A stretch of 64,000 nt of DNA from Paenibacillus helianthi (GCF_001909055.1 NZ_LVWI01000002.1:434001-498000); one strand, 5' to 3'. Shown: positions 8,667 to 17,740, counted from the first letter of the stretch. Program-made: numbers and translations. The notes: generated from the sequence alone by a model not told the origin.

Positions 8667-9806
8667 GTGGTGCGATCCTGCAATAATCGAAGCCGTTATA
8701 CTTGTGTTCTTCTCATCCTTCTCTGCTTTACTGTGCTGCCGCTGACGCCCCCAGACTTTTTAAGTGCAGATCCGGGTACGGGTCTATCCTCTAGCTCTCC
8801 TCCTGTCATGCCTGATAATGAGGTCACCCGCAAGCTGCTGGAACAGACGTTATCCTCGGCAGAAATTGAGCAGGAGATATCACGGATCACCACTGAGCAA
8901 CAGGCTCTTGAGGAAAAAACATCGCTACTGGAAAAAAGGGCAGCTTCTCAGCAAAGTGCAATTCAGAATCAGCGGGAGCAGGCTGGCGCTATCATACGTT
9001 CTTATTATATGGGAGAGAGAGATGGACTCCTGACTGCAGTACTTTCGGCTAAAAGCATCGGCAGATTACTGGCCTTGTATGATTATTATGAAATCATTAT
9101 TGGAAGAGACCGAGACATTCTGTCGCAATATGAGGTGGATTATAAAAAGTTAAAAGCAACGCTTTCCGCGGCACAGCGCAGTTCAGAAGAGCTTGCGACG
9201 CTCAAAACAGCTTTGGTGCAGCAGAAGGATCGGATCGAGGCATTACATGAAGATATTAATAAAGGCATTCAGTCCAGCAGTGATCCGGCCAGCATGAGCG
9301 CCTTATTGGAGGAATTCACGAAATATTGGGAAAACATTGGGGTTCACGAAGTCAAAACCTATTTCAAAGCTTTGTCCTCTGCCATGAAGCATCTGCCAGA
9401 GTTCGTTCAGAGTCATGATGGGCTCATGACCCGTAAAGGTATGATCTACAATTTGGCTCTAAAGGAAGAGGATCTAAATGAATTCCTCTTGTCGCAGAAT
9501 GAATTGTTCAAGGATTTTGCCTTCCATTTCAATGATAATGAAATAACGGCTTCCGGTAAAAGTGGCGGATTATCACTGACGCTGACCGGCCATTACACCA
9601 TTCAGGAGGAACCGGTCAACGGATTGATATTCCATGTCGATCATGTATTATTTAATGGCCTTGAGTTGCCCGATACTACGCGCAAGACTTTGGAGGAAGA
9701 ATTTGACCTGGGTTTCTATCCGGAAAAAATCGTCTCTTTTCTCCGTGCAACTGAAGTGAGCAGCCGGGACGGTGTGTTACATGTGAAGCTCTCCCTCTCA
9801 TTCTGA
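8667..9806 (+). CDS. Secreted coiled-coil protein, PcsB-like N-terminus with an uncharacterised C-terminal domain
   Basis: A 379-aa protein of unknown function. A signal peptide or anchor (about residues 12-34) is followed by a long coiled coil (about 60-205) whose SYYMGERDGLLTAVLSAKS segment recalls the PcsB/CwlO coils that contact FtsEX. The C-terminal 140 residues form a beta-rich domain (ASGKSGGLSLTLTGHY, then DGVLHVKLSL) that loosely resembles lipid-binding DUF2993 proteins. No peptidase domain is present. The start is GTG 8667, after AAGGTGG. An ATATT-N14-CATATTAT pair at 8602-8628 could be a sporulation sigma promoter, which is weakly supported. Its 3' end overlaps the next, convergent gene by 9 nt. 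Confidence 0.7.
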   Translation: MVRSCNNRSRYTCVLLILLCFTVLPLTPPDFLSADPGTGLSSSSPPVMPDNEVTRKLLEQTLSSAEIEQEISRITTEQQALEEKTSLLEKRAASQQSAIQNQREQAGAIIRSYYMGERDGLLTAVLSAKSIGRLLALYDYYEIIIGRDRDILSQYEVDYKKLKATLSAAQRSSEELATLKTALVQQKDRIEALHEDINKGIQSSSDPASMSALLEEFTKYWENIGVHEVKTYFKALSSAMKHLPEFVQSHDGLMTRKGMIYNLALKEEDLNEFLLSQNELFKDFAFHFNDNEITASGKSGGLSLTLTGHYTIQEEPVNGLIFHVDHVLFNGLELPDTTRKTLEEEFDLGFYPEKIVSFLRATEVSSRDGVLHVKLSLSF

Positions 9807-11030
9807 GGCCTGTGCAGCCGCGGCTGCATATCCCGCCGGATCAAGCTTTCCTGTCAGCAGTTGTGTTACTGCCAGCGACAATGCTGTCCAACCGCCTGTT
9901 GATTTACTCTCAAGATTCGTTTCGTCTACAAGCAGCAGCCGGGTGTCAAAAGGAAGCTTTACGCTCTCCGGCAACCCTGTACGGTATAGCTCATCGAGTG
10001 CAGGGAGCCGCCCCGTATTCTCCAGCCAATCGAGCTGTTCTGTGCTGGATGTGACATAGGACAGCCAATTGACAGCTGCCTCCGGATTACCGGATTGTGC
10101 GGGGAGTGCGAAGAAGCGGCTGTAGATCGCCTCATACCCTGACCCGCTACTGGCGGTAAGCGGCGCTTCAGCGGACAGGGTAGAGTTCCCGTGCTTCTGC
10201 CATTCCGAGAGCGGAAGCGCAGCAACTGCAAGCTTACCATCCTGAAGCATATCCCAGAGGTCTGTGTTCGTACGGCTGGTGAGAAAGAAATAATTGCCTG
10301 CATATTGTGTCCATTCCAGCAGAGCTGGACTGATCGATTCCAGGTTTCCGCCCATGCTCTCCAGAACTGCCGAATAGCCGTAGGGGTTACGCGTATCCAT
10401 TGCCAGCAGGTATCGTTGCTTATTTGGCTGTTCACGAATTACTTTAAGCAGCTCATTCCACTGCTCCAGACTTCTGGGCAACCCTGTAATTCCCAGTTCC
10501 GCGAGCCGCTTCGGCGAATATACAAGTACGTAGGGGTCAATATCAAGGGGAACTCCCCAATCGTAACCATTCCATTGCATTTGCGGAATCAGGGTGGTCA
10601 GCGGTGCACTTCCCGGAACACTCTGGTAAATATCTACCGGCAGCAAATAGCCTTGTGTCGCCAAGTCCGTGATGCTGCGGCCGTCGGTCATAATAATATC
10701 CGGACTCCGGCCAATCGTCAGATCCTGCTGCAGAATCTCATTAGCTTCAGCGCTGTCAACATTGCTCAAGATTACCCGGGTACCGCTCGACAAGCTATAG
10801 TTATTGCTGATCCGTTCCAGTTCATTAAATTCCTCTTTGCTCATGGACACCCGGATGCTCAAGCTTTCAACATTGTCTTTATCGCCAGATTCAGAATGCT
10901 CTGATGGGTTAAGCGGCTGCTTCAGCGGATAGGTATCATCACTGGTGTCCAGCTCCATGCTGGGGGACAGGCTTGTCAGCGATAGCAATAATATAGCAAA
11001 CAACAGCCAGTAGTTTCTCCTTCTCAGCAC
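9798..11030 (-). CDS. Extracellular solute-binding protein, family 1/8-like, without lipobox
   Basis: A 410-aa protein with an N-terminal hydrophobic segment (about residues 7-22) and the two-lobed fold signs of carbohydrate-type binding proteins: RSPDIIMTDG, a Gly/Trp-rich hinge (WNGYDWGVPLDIDPYVLVYS) and a C-terminal NWLSYVTSS region. There is no cysteine in a lipobox, so it is either anchored by the signal segment or released. No permease or ATPase gene lies nearby, so its partner or ligand is unknown. The start is GTG at 11030, 8 nt after GGGAGGAG. Confidence 0.75.
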   Translation of the reverse strand: MLRRRNYWLLFAILLLSLTSLSPSMELDTSDDTYPLKQPLNPSEHSESGDKDNVESLSIRVSMSKEEFNELERISNNYSLSSGTRVILSNVDSAEANEILQQDLTIGRSPDIIMTDGRSITDLATQGYLLPVDIYQSVPGSAPLTTLIPQMQWNGYDWGVPLDIDPYVLVYSPKRLAELGITGLPRSLEQWNELLKVIREQPNKQRYLLAMDTRNPYGYSAVLESMGGNLESISPALLEWTQYAGNYFFLTSRTNTDLWDMLQDGKLAVAALPLSEWQKHGNSTLSAEAPLTASSGSGYEAIYSRFFALPAQSGNPEAAVNWLSYVTSSTEQLDWLENTGRLPALDELYRTGLPESVKLPFDTRLLLVDETNLESKSTGGWTALSLAVTQLLTGKLDPAGYAAAAAQASE

Positions 11031-11352
11031 GATTCTTTCTCCTCCCGCCTATGACTCGTCACCCCTATTTTACCAGATGATTCTCCGCTTGTCTGCGGGT
11101 TTGAAAACGTTCTCTTTCTATTATATAGGTGTGAACGGCGAGGACCAAAACTTTGCGGCATTTGGTCATTCCGAGAAAGATTTGGACTTCCGATCGCTGT
11201 TATCCTCAGATTTCCTGATTTGAATTACCGCCGCTGCGGTAGAAATTCGAGGATAAAGGCGAACGCTACCGCTTCTCCAGTTCCAAACTTCCTCTCCATT
11301 CTTTGCCACAAAAAAATTTATCCCCCGCCGTTCCTTTGGGGGGGGCAATGAC
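11031..11352. other. Intergenic region containing a palindromic repeat-like element
   Basis: No convincing gene. Positions 11191-11264 form a long imperfect palindrome: CGATCGCTGTTATCCTCAGA (11191-11210) mirrors the arm ending at 11264, around a perfect TACCGC-CGCT-GCGGTA core (11226-11241). The flanking text (about 11161-11325) has the look of a Paenibacillus dispersed repeat, which I infer from familiarity and did not measure. A 62-codon minus-strand frame across it has no ribosome site. Confidence 0.55.
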
Positions 11353-11382
11353 AAACAGCCGGAAATGATCTCCCGGCTGTTT
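11353..11382. terminator. Hairpin downstream of the PhoH-PIN gene
   Basis: A perfect 10-bp stem AAACAGCCGG/CCGGCTGTTT with a 10-nt loop, about 80 nt past the ylaK-like gene. It probably stops transcription, but no strong T-run follows on the minus strand. Confidence 0.6.
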
Positions 11383-11463
11383 GCTGTAAATTGCAGCCCT
11401 TCTGCGGCTGGACTGATGAAAGAGTACTAATTGGAAAAGGATGCTGGTATGTTAGCCCGATAC

Positions 11464-12795
11464 TTATAGCAAGTCGGCAGCCAACTGGGCCAAGTGTGAA
11501 CGCTCGCCCTTTTCAAGGGTAATATGTCCGCTGATCCCCTGTTGCTTGAACTTCTCCACGATATAGCTGAGTCCGTTGCTTGCAGCATCCAGATAAGGAT
11601 GATCAATCTGCTCGGGGTCACCCATAAGGATGACTTTACTGCCTTCTCCCGCTCGGGAGACGATGGTCTTCACTTCGTGGCGGGATAAGTTCTGTGCCTC
11701 ATCAATGATAATGAATTGAGACGGAATCGAACGTCCGCGAATATAGGTGAGGGCTTCCACTTGAATACTGCCGAGACCCATCAAAATTTTATCGATATCA
11801 CCGGACTTCTTTGTATCGAACAAAAATTCCAGATTATCATAAATCGGCTGCATCCATGGACGCAGCTTTTCGTCTTTCTCGCCGGGAAGGTACCCGATAT
11901 CCTTACCCATTGGCACCACCGGACGGGCAATCAGCAGCTTCTTGTACTTATGCTCATCTTCTACTTTGAACAGTCCGGCAGCCAGAGCCAGTAACGTTTT
12001 CCCTGTTCCCGCTTTACCGGTGATAGTGACCAACGGGATATCGTCATTGAGCAGCAGCTCCAGCGCCATCCGTTGTTGAGCATTGCGGGCACTGATTCCC
12101 CATACCGCATCATTTCCTAGATAAAGCGGCTCCAGACGGGACGCATCGCTGTTGACTTTAAGCAGAGCCGATTTGCCGGTGCCAATCTCATCCTTTAAAA
12201 TAACAAATTCATGCGGGTACAACGGATAAGACAAGGATAATTGTTTGATAGACAAGGAACGGTGGCTGTAATATTCATCGATAAGCGAAGGATGGACCAT
12301 CAGCGATTGATAGCCGGAATACAGCTCATTCAGATCACCCGTACGGTCGGATAAATAATCCTCCGGTGTTATGCCAAGCACATCCGCCTTGATGCGGACG
12401 AGCACATCTTTACTCACGAGCACCACAGGACTTGGTTCAGCCTTTTCATTCTCCTCATGGAGATAATTAAGCGCGACAGCCAATATCCGGTTATCATTGG
12501 AGACTTCACCGAACATTTCTTGTACTTTTACGAAGCTGCGGTGGTTAAGCTCTACCTTCAGCGTGCCTCCATGCTCCAGTACCACACCGCTATGCAAGTG
12601 GCCGAGTTCACGAAGTCCGTCTAATAAGCGCGACACGGTGCGGGCGTTGCGGCCGATTTCATCGGCATTGCGCTTCTTGGAGTCGATTTCTTCCAGGACT
12701 ACTGCCGGAATGACAACTTCATGCTCCTTGAAAGCAAAAATCGAATTGGGGTCGTGCAAAAGCACGTTGGTGTCTAGTACAAATATCTTTTTCAT
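11464..12795 (-). CDS. ylaK: PhoH family protein with N-terminal PIN domain (YlaK-like)
   Basis: Predicted RNA-acting ATPase fused to a nuclease-type domain. Residues 1-130 are a PIN domain (FVLDTNVLLHDP with conserved Asp, and IPAVVLEEID). The C-terminal half is a PhoH ATPase with Walker A TGKAGTGKT and Walker B-like IIIDEAQN. The order PIN-PhoH matches B. subtilis YlaK. The ATG at 12795 follows GGAGGGG; the longer frame to 12831 has no site. Divergent from the ylaJ-like gene across about 100 nt. A second PhoH protein without PIN lies at 46.6-47.6 kb. Confidence 0.9.
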   Translation of the reverse strand: MKKIFVLDTNVLLHDPNSIFAFKEHEVVIPAVVLEEIDSKKRNADEIGRNARTVSRLLDGLRELGHLHSGVVLEHGGTLKVELNHRSFVKVQEMFGEVSNDNRILAVALNYLHEENEKAEPSPVVLVSKDVLVRIKADVLGITPEDYLSDRTGDLNELYSGYQSLMVHPSLIDEYYSHRSLSIKQLSLSYPLYPHEFVILKDEIGTGKSALLKVNSDASRLEPLYLGNDAVWGISARNAQQRMALELLLNDDIPLVTITGKAGTGKTLLALAAGLFKVEDEHKYKKLLIARPVVPMGKDIGYLPGEKDEKLRPWMQPIYDNLEFLFDTKKSGDIDKILMGLGSIQVEALTYIRGRSIPSQFIIIDEAQNLSRHEVKTIVSRAGEGSKVILMGDPEQIDHPYLDAASNGLSYIVEKFKQQGISGHITLEKGERSHLAQLAADLL

Positions 12796-12898
12796 GTTAT
12801 CCCCTCCACAGCGCCTGGTTTGATTGGTCATACATAACTCTATTCAGCGAGGGTAAGCTAAGGTAAAGACCTGATCTTTCGCTGAAAGGAGTACGCAT

Positions 12899-13489
12899 AT
12901 GAGAAAATCAATGTGTCTGTTGCTGGTACTGCTGCTGCTGACAAGCTGCGGTATCGCTAATAAAGAGTCATCACCCTCTCCTCAGGATAAACAATCGGCA
13001 AAATCATTAAGCAGCCAGGGGAACCAGGGAGTGCAAAATTTATCGGGTGAAGGAGCCACTGCCGCCCCCATACCTTATTCACAGCCCGGACAACCTTCTG
13101 ACGGCAGAGGTGAAAGTGATGTTGTACTCAAGGACCATTTTGAGCGGCTTGCCAAAAGAGTTCCCGGTGTAAAGGGCGCTCACTGCGTCGTTATGAACAA
13201 TGTCGCTGTTGTCGGTATTGATGTTGATGGATCTCTTACCCGGTCCCGAGTCGGAAGCATTAAATATTCTGTGGCAGAAGCCATCCGCAAGGACCCTAGA
13301 AGCAAGGATCCAAGAAGTGTAAAAGCATTCGTCACCGCTGACATGGATATATCCAGCAGACTTGCCGAAATGGGCAAACACATCAGCAAGGGACATCCGG
13401 TGTCTGGTTTCGCCTCTGAGATGGCAGACATTATCGGACGTATTATCCCGCAGCTTCCGAAAGATACCAAGCCCAAAGGCAATCAATAG
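12899..13489 (+). CDS. ylaJ: YhcN/YlaJ family sporulation lipoprotein
   Basis: Predicted spore-associated lipoprotein. The signal ends in lipobox LLTSC (Cys17), followed by a Ser/Gln-rich linker and the YhcN/YlaJ domain (about residues 75-180; VPGVKGAHCVVMNNVAVVGI and VKAFVTADMDISSRLAEMG). Family members are found in the spore inner membrane or cortex region; the exact role is unknown. ATG 12899 has AAGGAG 7 nt upstream. It converges on the ylaL-like gene with a shared bidirectional terminator. Confidence 0.87.
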   Translation: MRKSMCLLLVLLLLTSCGIANKESSPSPQDKQSAKSLSSQGNQGVQNLSGEGATAAPIPYSQPGQPSDGRGESDVVLKDHFERLAKRVPGVKGAHCVVMNNVAVVGIDVDGSLTRSRVGSIKYSVAEAIRKDPRSKDPRSVKAFVTADMDISSRLAEMGKHISKGHPVSGFASEMADIIGRIIPQLPKDTKPKGNQ

Positions 13490-13516
13490 AAGCTGTCTTG
13501 GTTCAAAGAATTGGAC

Positions 13517-13551
13517 AAAAAAAGCCTAGTGACTTGATCACTGGGCTTTTT
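13517..13551. terminator. Bidirectional terminator between ylaJ and ylaL
   Basis: An A-run, then an imperfect GCCTAGTGA/TCACTGGGC stem, then a T-run, so it works on both strands. The ylaL stop codon lies inside the hairpin. Confidence 0.88.
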
Positions 13552-13993
13552 GCATGGCGGCAAACACCTGTCCGTCCAGCTTATCAGCCGCACGCGCATC
13601 GTATACCTTCGCATATTTTGGTGCGGACTCCAATTGTGCGCCATAGAAAAGCGCATTGCGGACCGCTTCAATTTCAACATCAAAACAGCACATCTTGAAC
13701 GGAACATCGGACAGCGGATCCTGCCTGACGGAAGCACGACCGTTAATAGCATGAACGGTACCCTCGCCAAAGACCGTGATGGTGACCATCGGATTTACCT
13801 TCATGTTGTTCACAAGTCTGGAACGGTGGTCGACAGCCAGTCGCACAATAGAAGGGCTAACTGCATAGATCCAGGAAATCGCGGTGGACGTTGGTCCGCC
13901 AGTTTCCGCATCCACAGTGTTCAGTAGAACAAAAGTTTCCGACTGCAGCATGGTAAGCAATGTTTCGTTAAGCTGTGCAACGGCTTCGGACAT
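13538..13993 (-). CDS. ylaL: Pyridoxamine 5'-phosphate oxidase-like FMN-binding protein (YlaL-like)
   Basis: A 151-aa split-barrel protein of the pyridoxamine oxidase/general stress protein 26 superfamily, likely binding a flavin. Typical segments are FVLLNTVDAETGGPTSTAISW and NNMKVNPMVTITVFGEG. Substrate unknown. The ATG at 13993 follows AGGGGG by 9 nt. The upstream extension to 14029 has no site. B. subtilis YlaL lies in the same neighbourhood (ylaJ-ylaK-ylaL), which supports the name. Confidence 0.8.
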   Translation of the reverse strand: MSEAVAQLNETLLTMLQSETFVLLNTVDAETGGPTSTAISWIYAVSPSIVRLAVDHRSRLVNNMKVNPMVTITVFGEGTVHAINGRASVRQDPLSDVPFKMCCFDVEIEAVRNALFYGAQLESAPKYAKVYDARAADKLDGQVFAAMQKAQ

Positions 13994-14063
13994 AAGTACA
14001 GGCCCCCTATGCAGCTTGGATGCATTCAATTTATTATATTATAGCACATGCCCGAACTTGCAT

Positions 14064-15137
14064 TCAATTTTGGGATGTTGGTGCAATGCCGGCAATGCGG
14101 TCTTGAAGACTTTTCTTGGCTGCGTCCAGCTCTTCATCGTTAATATATACATATGGGCTGCGCCACGTTCCGGTTACCGGTTTGAATTCAATGTTCTCCT
14201 TGGAAATCTTCCAATAGGTAGTGATCATATTCTTGATCTGTTCATTCTCAATATCAGTCTTCATATTGTCATCCACAGCGTCGAGCACCTTACCGATCTT
14301 CAGAACACCGCCCAGTGACTGCATCTGTCCAACCAATGAATGCAGAACTTCGTTCTGGCGTTTGTTGCGGTCAAAATCATCTGAAGCCTTGGTCTTCGGG
14401 CTGCAGTTCGACTTGCGGTAGCGCACGTAATCGAGCGCATCATCGCCGTTCAGCTTTGCCGGCCCCTTCTTCAGGTCGATATCCGTACCATCTACACTAT
14501 CCGTGTAACACATATTTTCACTAATATTGACATCCACTCCGTCCAGCTCATCCACAACATCACGGAAGCCCTGGAAATCAAGGACGGTCACATAATCCAC
14601 ATCAACATCAAGGTATTTGCCCATCATGGTCTTCATCTCATCTTCAGCAAGAATACCTGAGGTCTTCTCCTTGCTTTTGAACCGGGCATAAAATTCATTA
14701 ATCTTGGTCTTCTTGTACCCGCTAAGCTCCACATAAGTATCCCGGGGAAGCGAGACTACTGTAGCGGACTGTGTTTTGGGGTTAAGCGACACGACCATAA
14801 TCACATCGGTCAGATTGGACGGATGCTTCGGCCGATTGTCTGTCCCCAGCAGCAGCATTGTGATGGGCTTCTCTGAGGCGGAATGTCCCGCCTTTACTGG
14901 CTGGTCTACACCGAAACTGCCTTGGTCAAACTTCCAATACAGAAAGCCGCCATATCCCAGAACAGCGAGAATGACAATGATTAGAATAACCAAAAGCATT
15001 CTTCCCATCCTCGCCAATGCTCCGCGTTTCTTAACATTTTTCTTTGGCACGGGTCTAACCGTGCTGTTCGGCTGCGGTCTGCCGCTTCTCTGATTCCCGC
15101 TAGATCTTGGAGGCAAACTGCCTTTATTTGTACTCAT
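14064..15137 (-). CDS. LytR-CpsA-Psr (LCP) family cell-wall ligase
   Basis: Membrane-anchored enzyme that attaches glycopolymers such as teichoic acids to peptidoglycan on the outer face. A cytoplasmic Pro/Arg-rich tail (1-42) is followed by one transmembrane helix (about 46-68) and the LCP domain, with TMLLLGTDNR, the conserved Arg in SLPRDTYV and a DDALDYVRYRKSN segment. Length (357 aa) is usual for TagTUV proteins. The SD is weak (AAAAGGA, 12 nt before the ATG). It sits where ylaI would be in B. subtilis, between ylaH and ylaL. Confidence 0.92.
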   Translation of the reverse strand: MSTNKGSLPPRSSGNQRSGRPQPNSTVRPVPKKNVKKRGALARMGRMLLVILIIVILAVLGYGGFLYWKFDQGSFGVDQPVKAGHSASEKPITMLLLGTDNRPKHPSNLTDVIMVVSLNPKTQSATVVSLPRDTYVELSGYKKTKINEFYARFKSKEKTSGILAEDEMKTMMGKYLDVDVDYVTVLDFQGFRDVVDELDGVDVNISENMCYTDSVDGTDIDLKKGPAKLNGDDALDYVRYRKSNCSPKTKASDDFDRNKRQNEVLHSLVGQMQSLGGVLKIGKVLDAVDDNMKTDIENEQIKNMITTYWKISKENIEFKPVTGTWRSPYVYINDEELDAAKKSLQDRIAGIAPTSQN

Positions 15138-15220
15138 AATGGAATAAGGTCCTTTTCATATCAACTGGTATTCAATTGCTCACTCTTCAATTAGACGAAT
15201 TCAAGCGGCAAAAGTTGCGA

Positions 15221-15517
15221 TTACTGTCGTTTGCCCGCTGCTGCCGCCTTACGTCTCTGCCGGGCCTCAACCATGTAGCGGACCCGCACAAGCAGCATAA
15301 GCCCTACAGCCACCAGCAGGCACTGGATAATGGGCAGCTTGTCGTGCTGGAAGATGAGCAACATGCCCGAGCCCACCGCCATCATCAGGTATAACACAAT
15401 TTCCTTGCCGATAGGCAGCTTCTGATTCACGCGGAAAACGCGGTTGTACACATAAGTCAGTAAAATAAAGATGACAATGTAAGCGACAATAGGATGCTCA
15501 GCGAACCAGATCTGCAA
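15221..15517 (-). CDS. ylaH: YlaH-like membrane protein
   Basis: A 98-aa protein with three hydrophobic segments and a basic C-terminal tail. It resembles the YlaH family of Bacillales, function unknown, and lies directly after typA as in B. subtilis. The start is TTG at 15517, after GGAGGGA. No catalytic motif is visible. Confidence 0.78.
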   Translation of the reverse strand: MQIWFAEHPIVAYIVIFILLTYVYNRVFRVNQKLPIGKEIVLYLMMAVGSGMLLIFQHDKLPIIQCLLVAVGLMLLVRVRYMVEARQRRKAAAAGKRQ

Positions 15518-15625
15518 AGCTCGTCACTCCCTCCGGGAATAAGTTCGCTTACATTATAACATTCAACACGCTTTTATACCGCAAGAATCCTAAGAATTTG
15601 AGGGAATTCAAATCGGCTTATTGAA

Positions 15626-15653
15626 ATCAAAAACCGCCGGAATGATCCGGCGG
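15626..15653 (-). terminator. Terminator after typA
   Basis: A perfect CCGCCGG/CCGGCGG 7-bp stem with a 6-nt loop, followed on the minus strand by TTTTTGATTT. Confidence 0.88.
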
Positions 15654-15714
15654 CTTAAAAGAAGAACGGAATGCTGTACTGTGGCAGAGCAAACAACCAT
15701 TCGTTCAGAACAAC

Positions 15715-17559
15715 TTAGGCTTGGCTGGCTTGCGCCGCTTTGCGCTGTTTTTCCACACGTTCGCGTTCGCCCTTATTCAGGATCTTTTTGCGCAAACGGA
15801 CAGATTTTGGTGTGATTTCGCAATATTCATCATCGTTCAGGTACTCAAGCGCACCTTCCAGTGAGAACAGGCGAGGGGTCTTCATCTTCACCGTTTCATC
15901 CTTCGTTGCCGAACGAACGTTGGTCAACTGCTTTTCTTTGCAGATGTTAACGATGATATCGTTATCGCGGGTATGCTCCCCTACGATCATGCCTTCATAA
16001 ATTTCAGTACCTGGTTCCAGGAAGAGAATGCCACGGTCCTCAACGCCCATCATGCCGTAAAGAGTAGTGTTTCCAGTCTCACTGGATACAAGCACCCCTT
16101 GATGACGTCCGCCAACCTGGCCACCAATCAGTGGAGCGTAGCTGTCAAAGGCATGGTTCATTACACCATAGCCGCGTGTCAGCGTCAGGAAGTACGTATT
16201 ATAGCCGATCAATCCGCGTGCAGGAATCAGGAATTCCAGACGAACCTGTCCGGTACCGTGATTGATCATGTTGACCATTTCCGCTTTGCGAGTACCCAGA
16301 CTCTCCATAACGGCTCCCATACTTTCTTCAGGAATATCAATCATCAGACGCTCAAGCGGCTCCATTTTGGCACCGTCGATTTCCTTGACAATAACCTCAG
16401 GTTTGGATACCTGCATTTCATAACCTTCACGACGCATATTCTCAATCAGAATCCCCAGGTGAAGCTCACCGCGTCCGGAAACGATAAATGCATCCGGGCT
16501 GTCAGTTTCCATCACGCGCAAACTCACATCGGTTTCAAGCTCTTTGAAGAGCCGCTCACGCAGCTTACGGGAAGTCACCCATTTACCTTCTCTACCTGCA
16601 AAAGGACTGTTGTTCACGAGGAACGTCATTTGCATGGTTGGTTCATCAATCTTCAGGACAGGCAGCGCTTCAGGGTTCGCCGGATCGGCAATCGTCTCAC
16701 CGATGTTAATATCCTTGATACCGGCAATGGCCACGATGTCGCCAGCGCCCGCTTCTTCTGTTTCTACACGCTTAAGACCCTGGAAGCCGAACAGCTTCTC
16801 GATACGGGCTGTTTTGCTCTTGCCGTCACGCATGATGACCGTAACGGATTGGCCTTGCTTAATTATGCCACGGTTCACGCGTCCGATAGCAATACGTCCC
16901 AGATATTCATTGTAGTCCATCAATGTTACAAGGAACTGCAGTGGTTCTTCAATTTTTTCAGTTGGAGCCGGGATATGCTGGGTAATGGTTTCGTACAGTG
17001 CAAGCATCGTTTCATCCTGCTTCTCAGGATCCATGCTGGATGTACCGTTAATTGCGGAAGCATAAACAACCGGGAACTCCAATTGGTCGTCACTGGCTTC
17101 AAGCTCAATAAACAGATCCAGGACTTCATCAATAACTTCCTTCGGACGTGCAGCCGGACGGTCAATCTTGTTCACGACAACGATAGGTGTCAGGTGCTGC
17201 TCCAGCGCCTTACGCAGAACGAATTTCGTTTGCGGCATGCAGCCTTCATACGCATCGACAACTAGTAGTACACCGTCAACCATCTTCATGATGCGTTCTA
17301 CTTCACCGCCGAAGTCGGCGTGTCCAGGGGTATCTACGATGTTGATCAGGAACTCTTTATAGGTAATTGCTGTATTTTTGGCTAGGATGGTAATTCCGCG
17401 TTCCCGCTCCAGATCGTTCGAGTCCATGGCCCGTTCTTGCAGGTGCTCGTGAGCGCTGAAAATTCCTGATTGCTGCAGAAGCTGATCGACGAGTGTTGTT
17501 TTGCCATGGTCAACGTGGGCAATGATCGCAATATTGCGGATATCTTTTCTTGAATGCAT
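15715..17559 (-). CDS. typA: Ribosome-associated translational GTPase TypA/BipA
   Basis: Translational GTPase related to EF-G that aids ribosome assembly and growth under stress or cold. The P-loop AHVDHGKT is at residues 14-21, with the RGITI switch, [11 protein letters not shown] and NKID motifs, then EF-G-like domains and the BipA-specific C-terminus. Length is 614 aa. I use the ATG at 17559 (MHSRKDIRN), which aligns with known TypA starts; the frame runs back to 17631 without a better site. The SD is weak. A leader with a terminator-like hairpin lies upstream. Confidence 0.95.
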   Translation of the reverse strand: MHSRKDIRNIAIIAHVDHGKTTLVDQLLQQSGIFSAHEHLQERAMDSNDLERERGITILAKNTAITYKEFLINIVDTPGHADFGGEVERIMKMVDGVLLVVDAYEGCMPQTKFVLRKALEQHLTPIVVVNKIDRPAARPKEVIDEVLDLFIELEASDDQLEFPVVYASAINGTSSMDPEKQDETMLALYETITQHIPAPTEKIEEPLQFLVTLMDYNEYLGRIAIGRVNRGIIKQGQSVTVIMRDGKSKTARIEKLFGFQGLKRVETEEAGAGDIVAIAGIKDINIGETIADPANPEALPVLKIDEPTMQMTFLVNNSPFAGREGKWVTSRKLRERLFKELETDVSLRVMETDSPDAFIVSGRGELHLGILIENMRREGYEMQVSKPEVIVKEIDGAKMEPLERLMIDIPEESMGAVMESLGTRKAEMVNMINHGTGQVRLEFLIPARGLIGYNTYFLTLTRGYGVMNHAFDSYAPLIGGQVGGRHQGVLVSSETGNTTLYGMMGVEDRGILFLEPGTEIYEGMIVGEHTRDNDIIVNICKEKQLTNVRSATKDETVKMKTPRLFSLEGALEYLNDDEYCEITPKSVRLRKKILNKGERERVEKQRKAAQASQA

Positions 17560-17630
17560 GATTTGTATCCAAATCCTCTCATTTATCAAATTAAAAATGT
17601 TTAAATTTATAGCTTGTCGCGGCAGTCTCA

Positions 17631-17663
17631 CAAAAGAAGCGCCAGGCAGAAAGCCGACGCTTC
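17631..17663 (-). promoter_or_regulatory. typA: Terminator-like hairpin in the typA leader
   Basis: On the minus strand, GAAGCG...CGCTTC (17658-17663 with 17636-17641) with an inner GGC/GCC pair is followed by TTTTG. It lies between the putative typA promoter and the start codon. Possible attenuator; no ligand-binding family recognised. Confidence 0.5.
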
Positions 17664-17677
17664 AACATATCCTTAAT

Positions 17678-17705
17678 ATTATAGTGAAAGTACTATGAAA
17701 AGCAA
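17678..17705 (-). promoter_or_regulatory. typA: Putative typA promoter
   Basis: TATAAT (17683-17678) with TTGCTT 16 nt upstream on the minus strand. Start of transcription would be near 17671, giving a leader of about 110 nt. Confidence 0.6.
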
Positions 17706-17715
17706 GTCTTTTTAT

Positions 17716-17740
17716 GAAAAAACGGTTTCCAACTCCGTTT
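17716..17740 (-). terminator. Terminator after the LiaF-like membrane gene
   Basis: AAACGG/CCGTTT stem on the minus strand with a 9-nt loop and a six-T run. It lies about 70 nt past the gene ending at 17813. Confidence 0.75.

Noticed and set aside
11166-11354. A 62-codon minus-strand frame
   Set aside because: It runs over a palindromic repeat-like element without a ribosome site, so I treat it as non-coding.
15973-17265. A 430-codon open frame on the plus strand
   Set aside because: It lies wholly antisense to typA, has no ribosome site, and its product has no recognisable domain. It is a shadow of the codon bias of typA.
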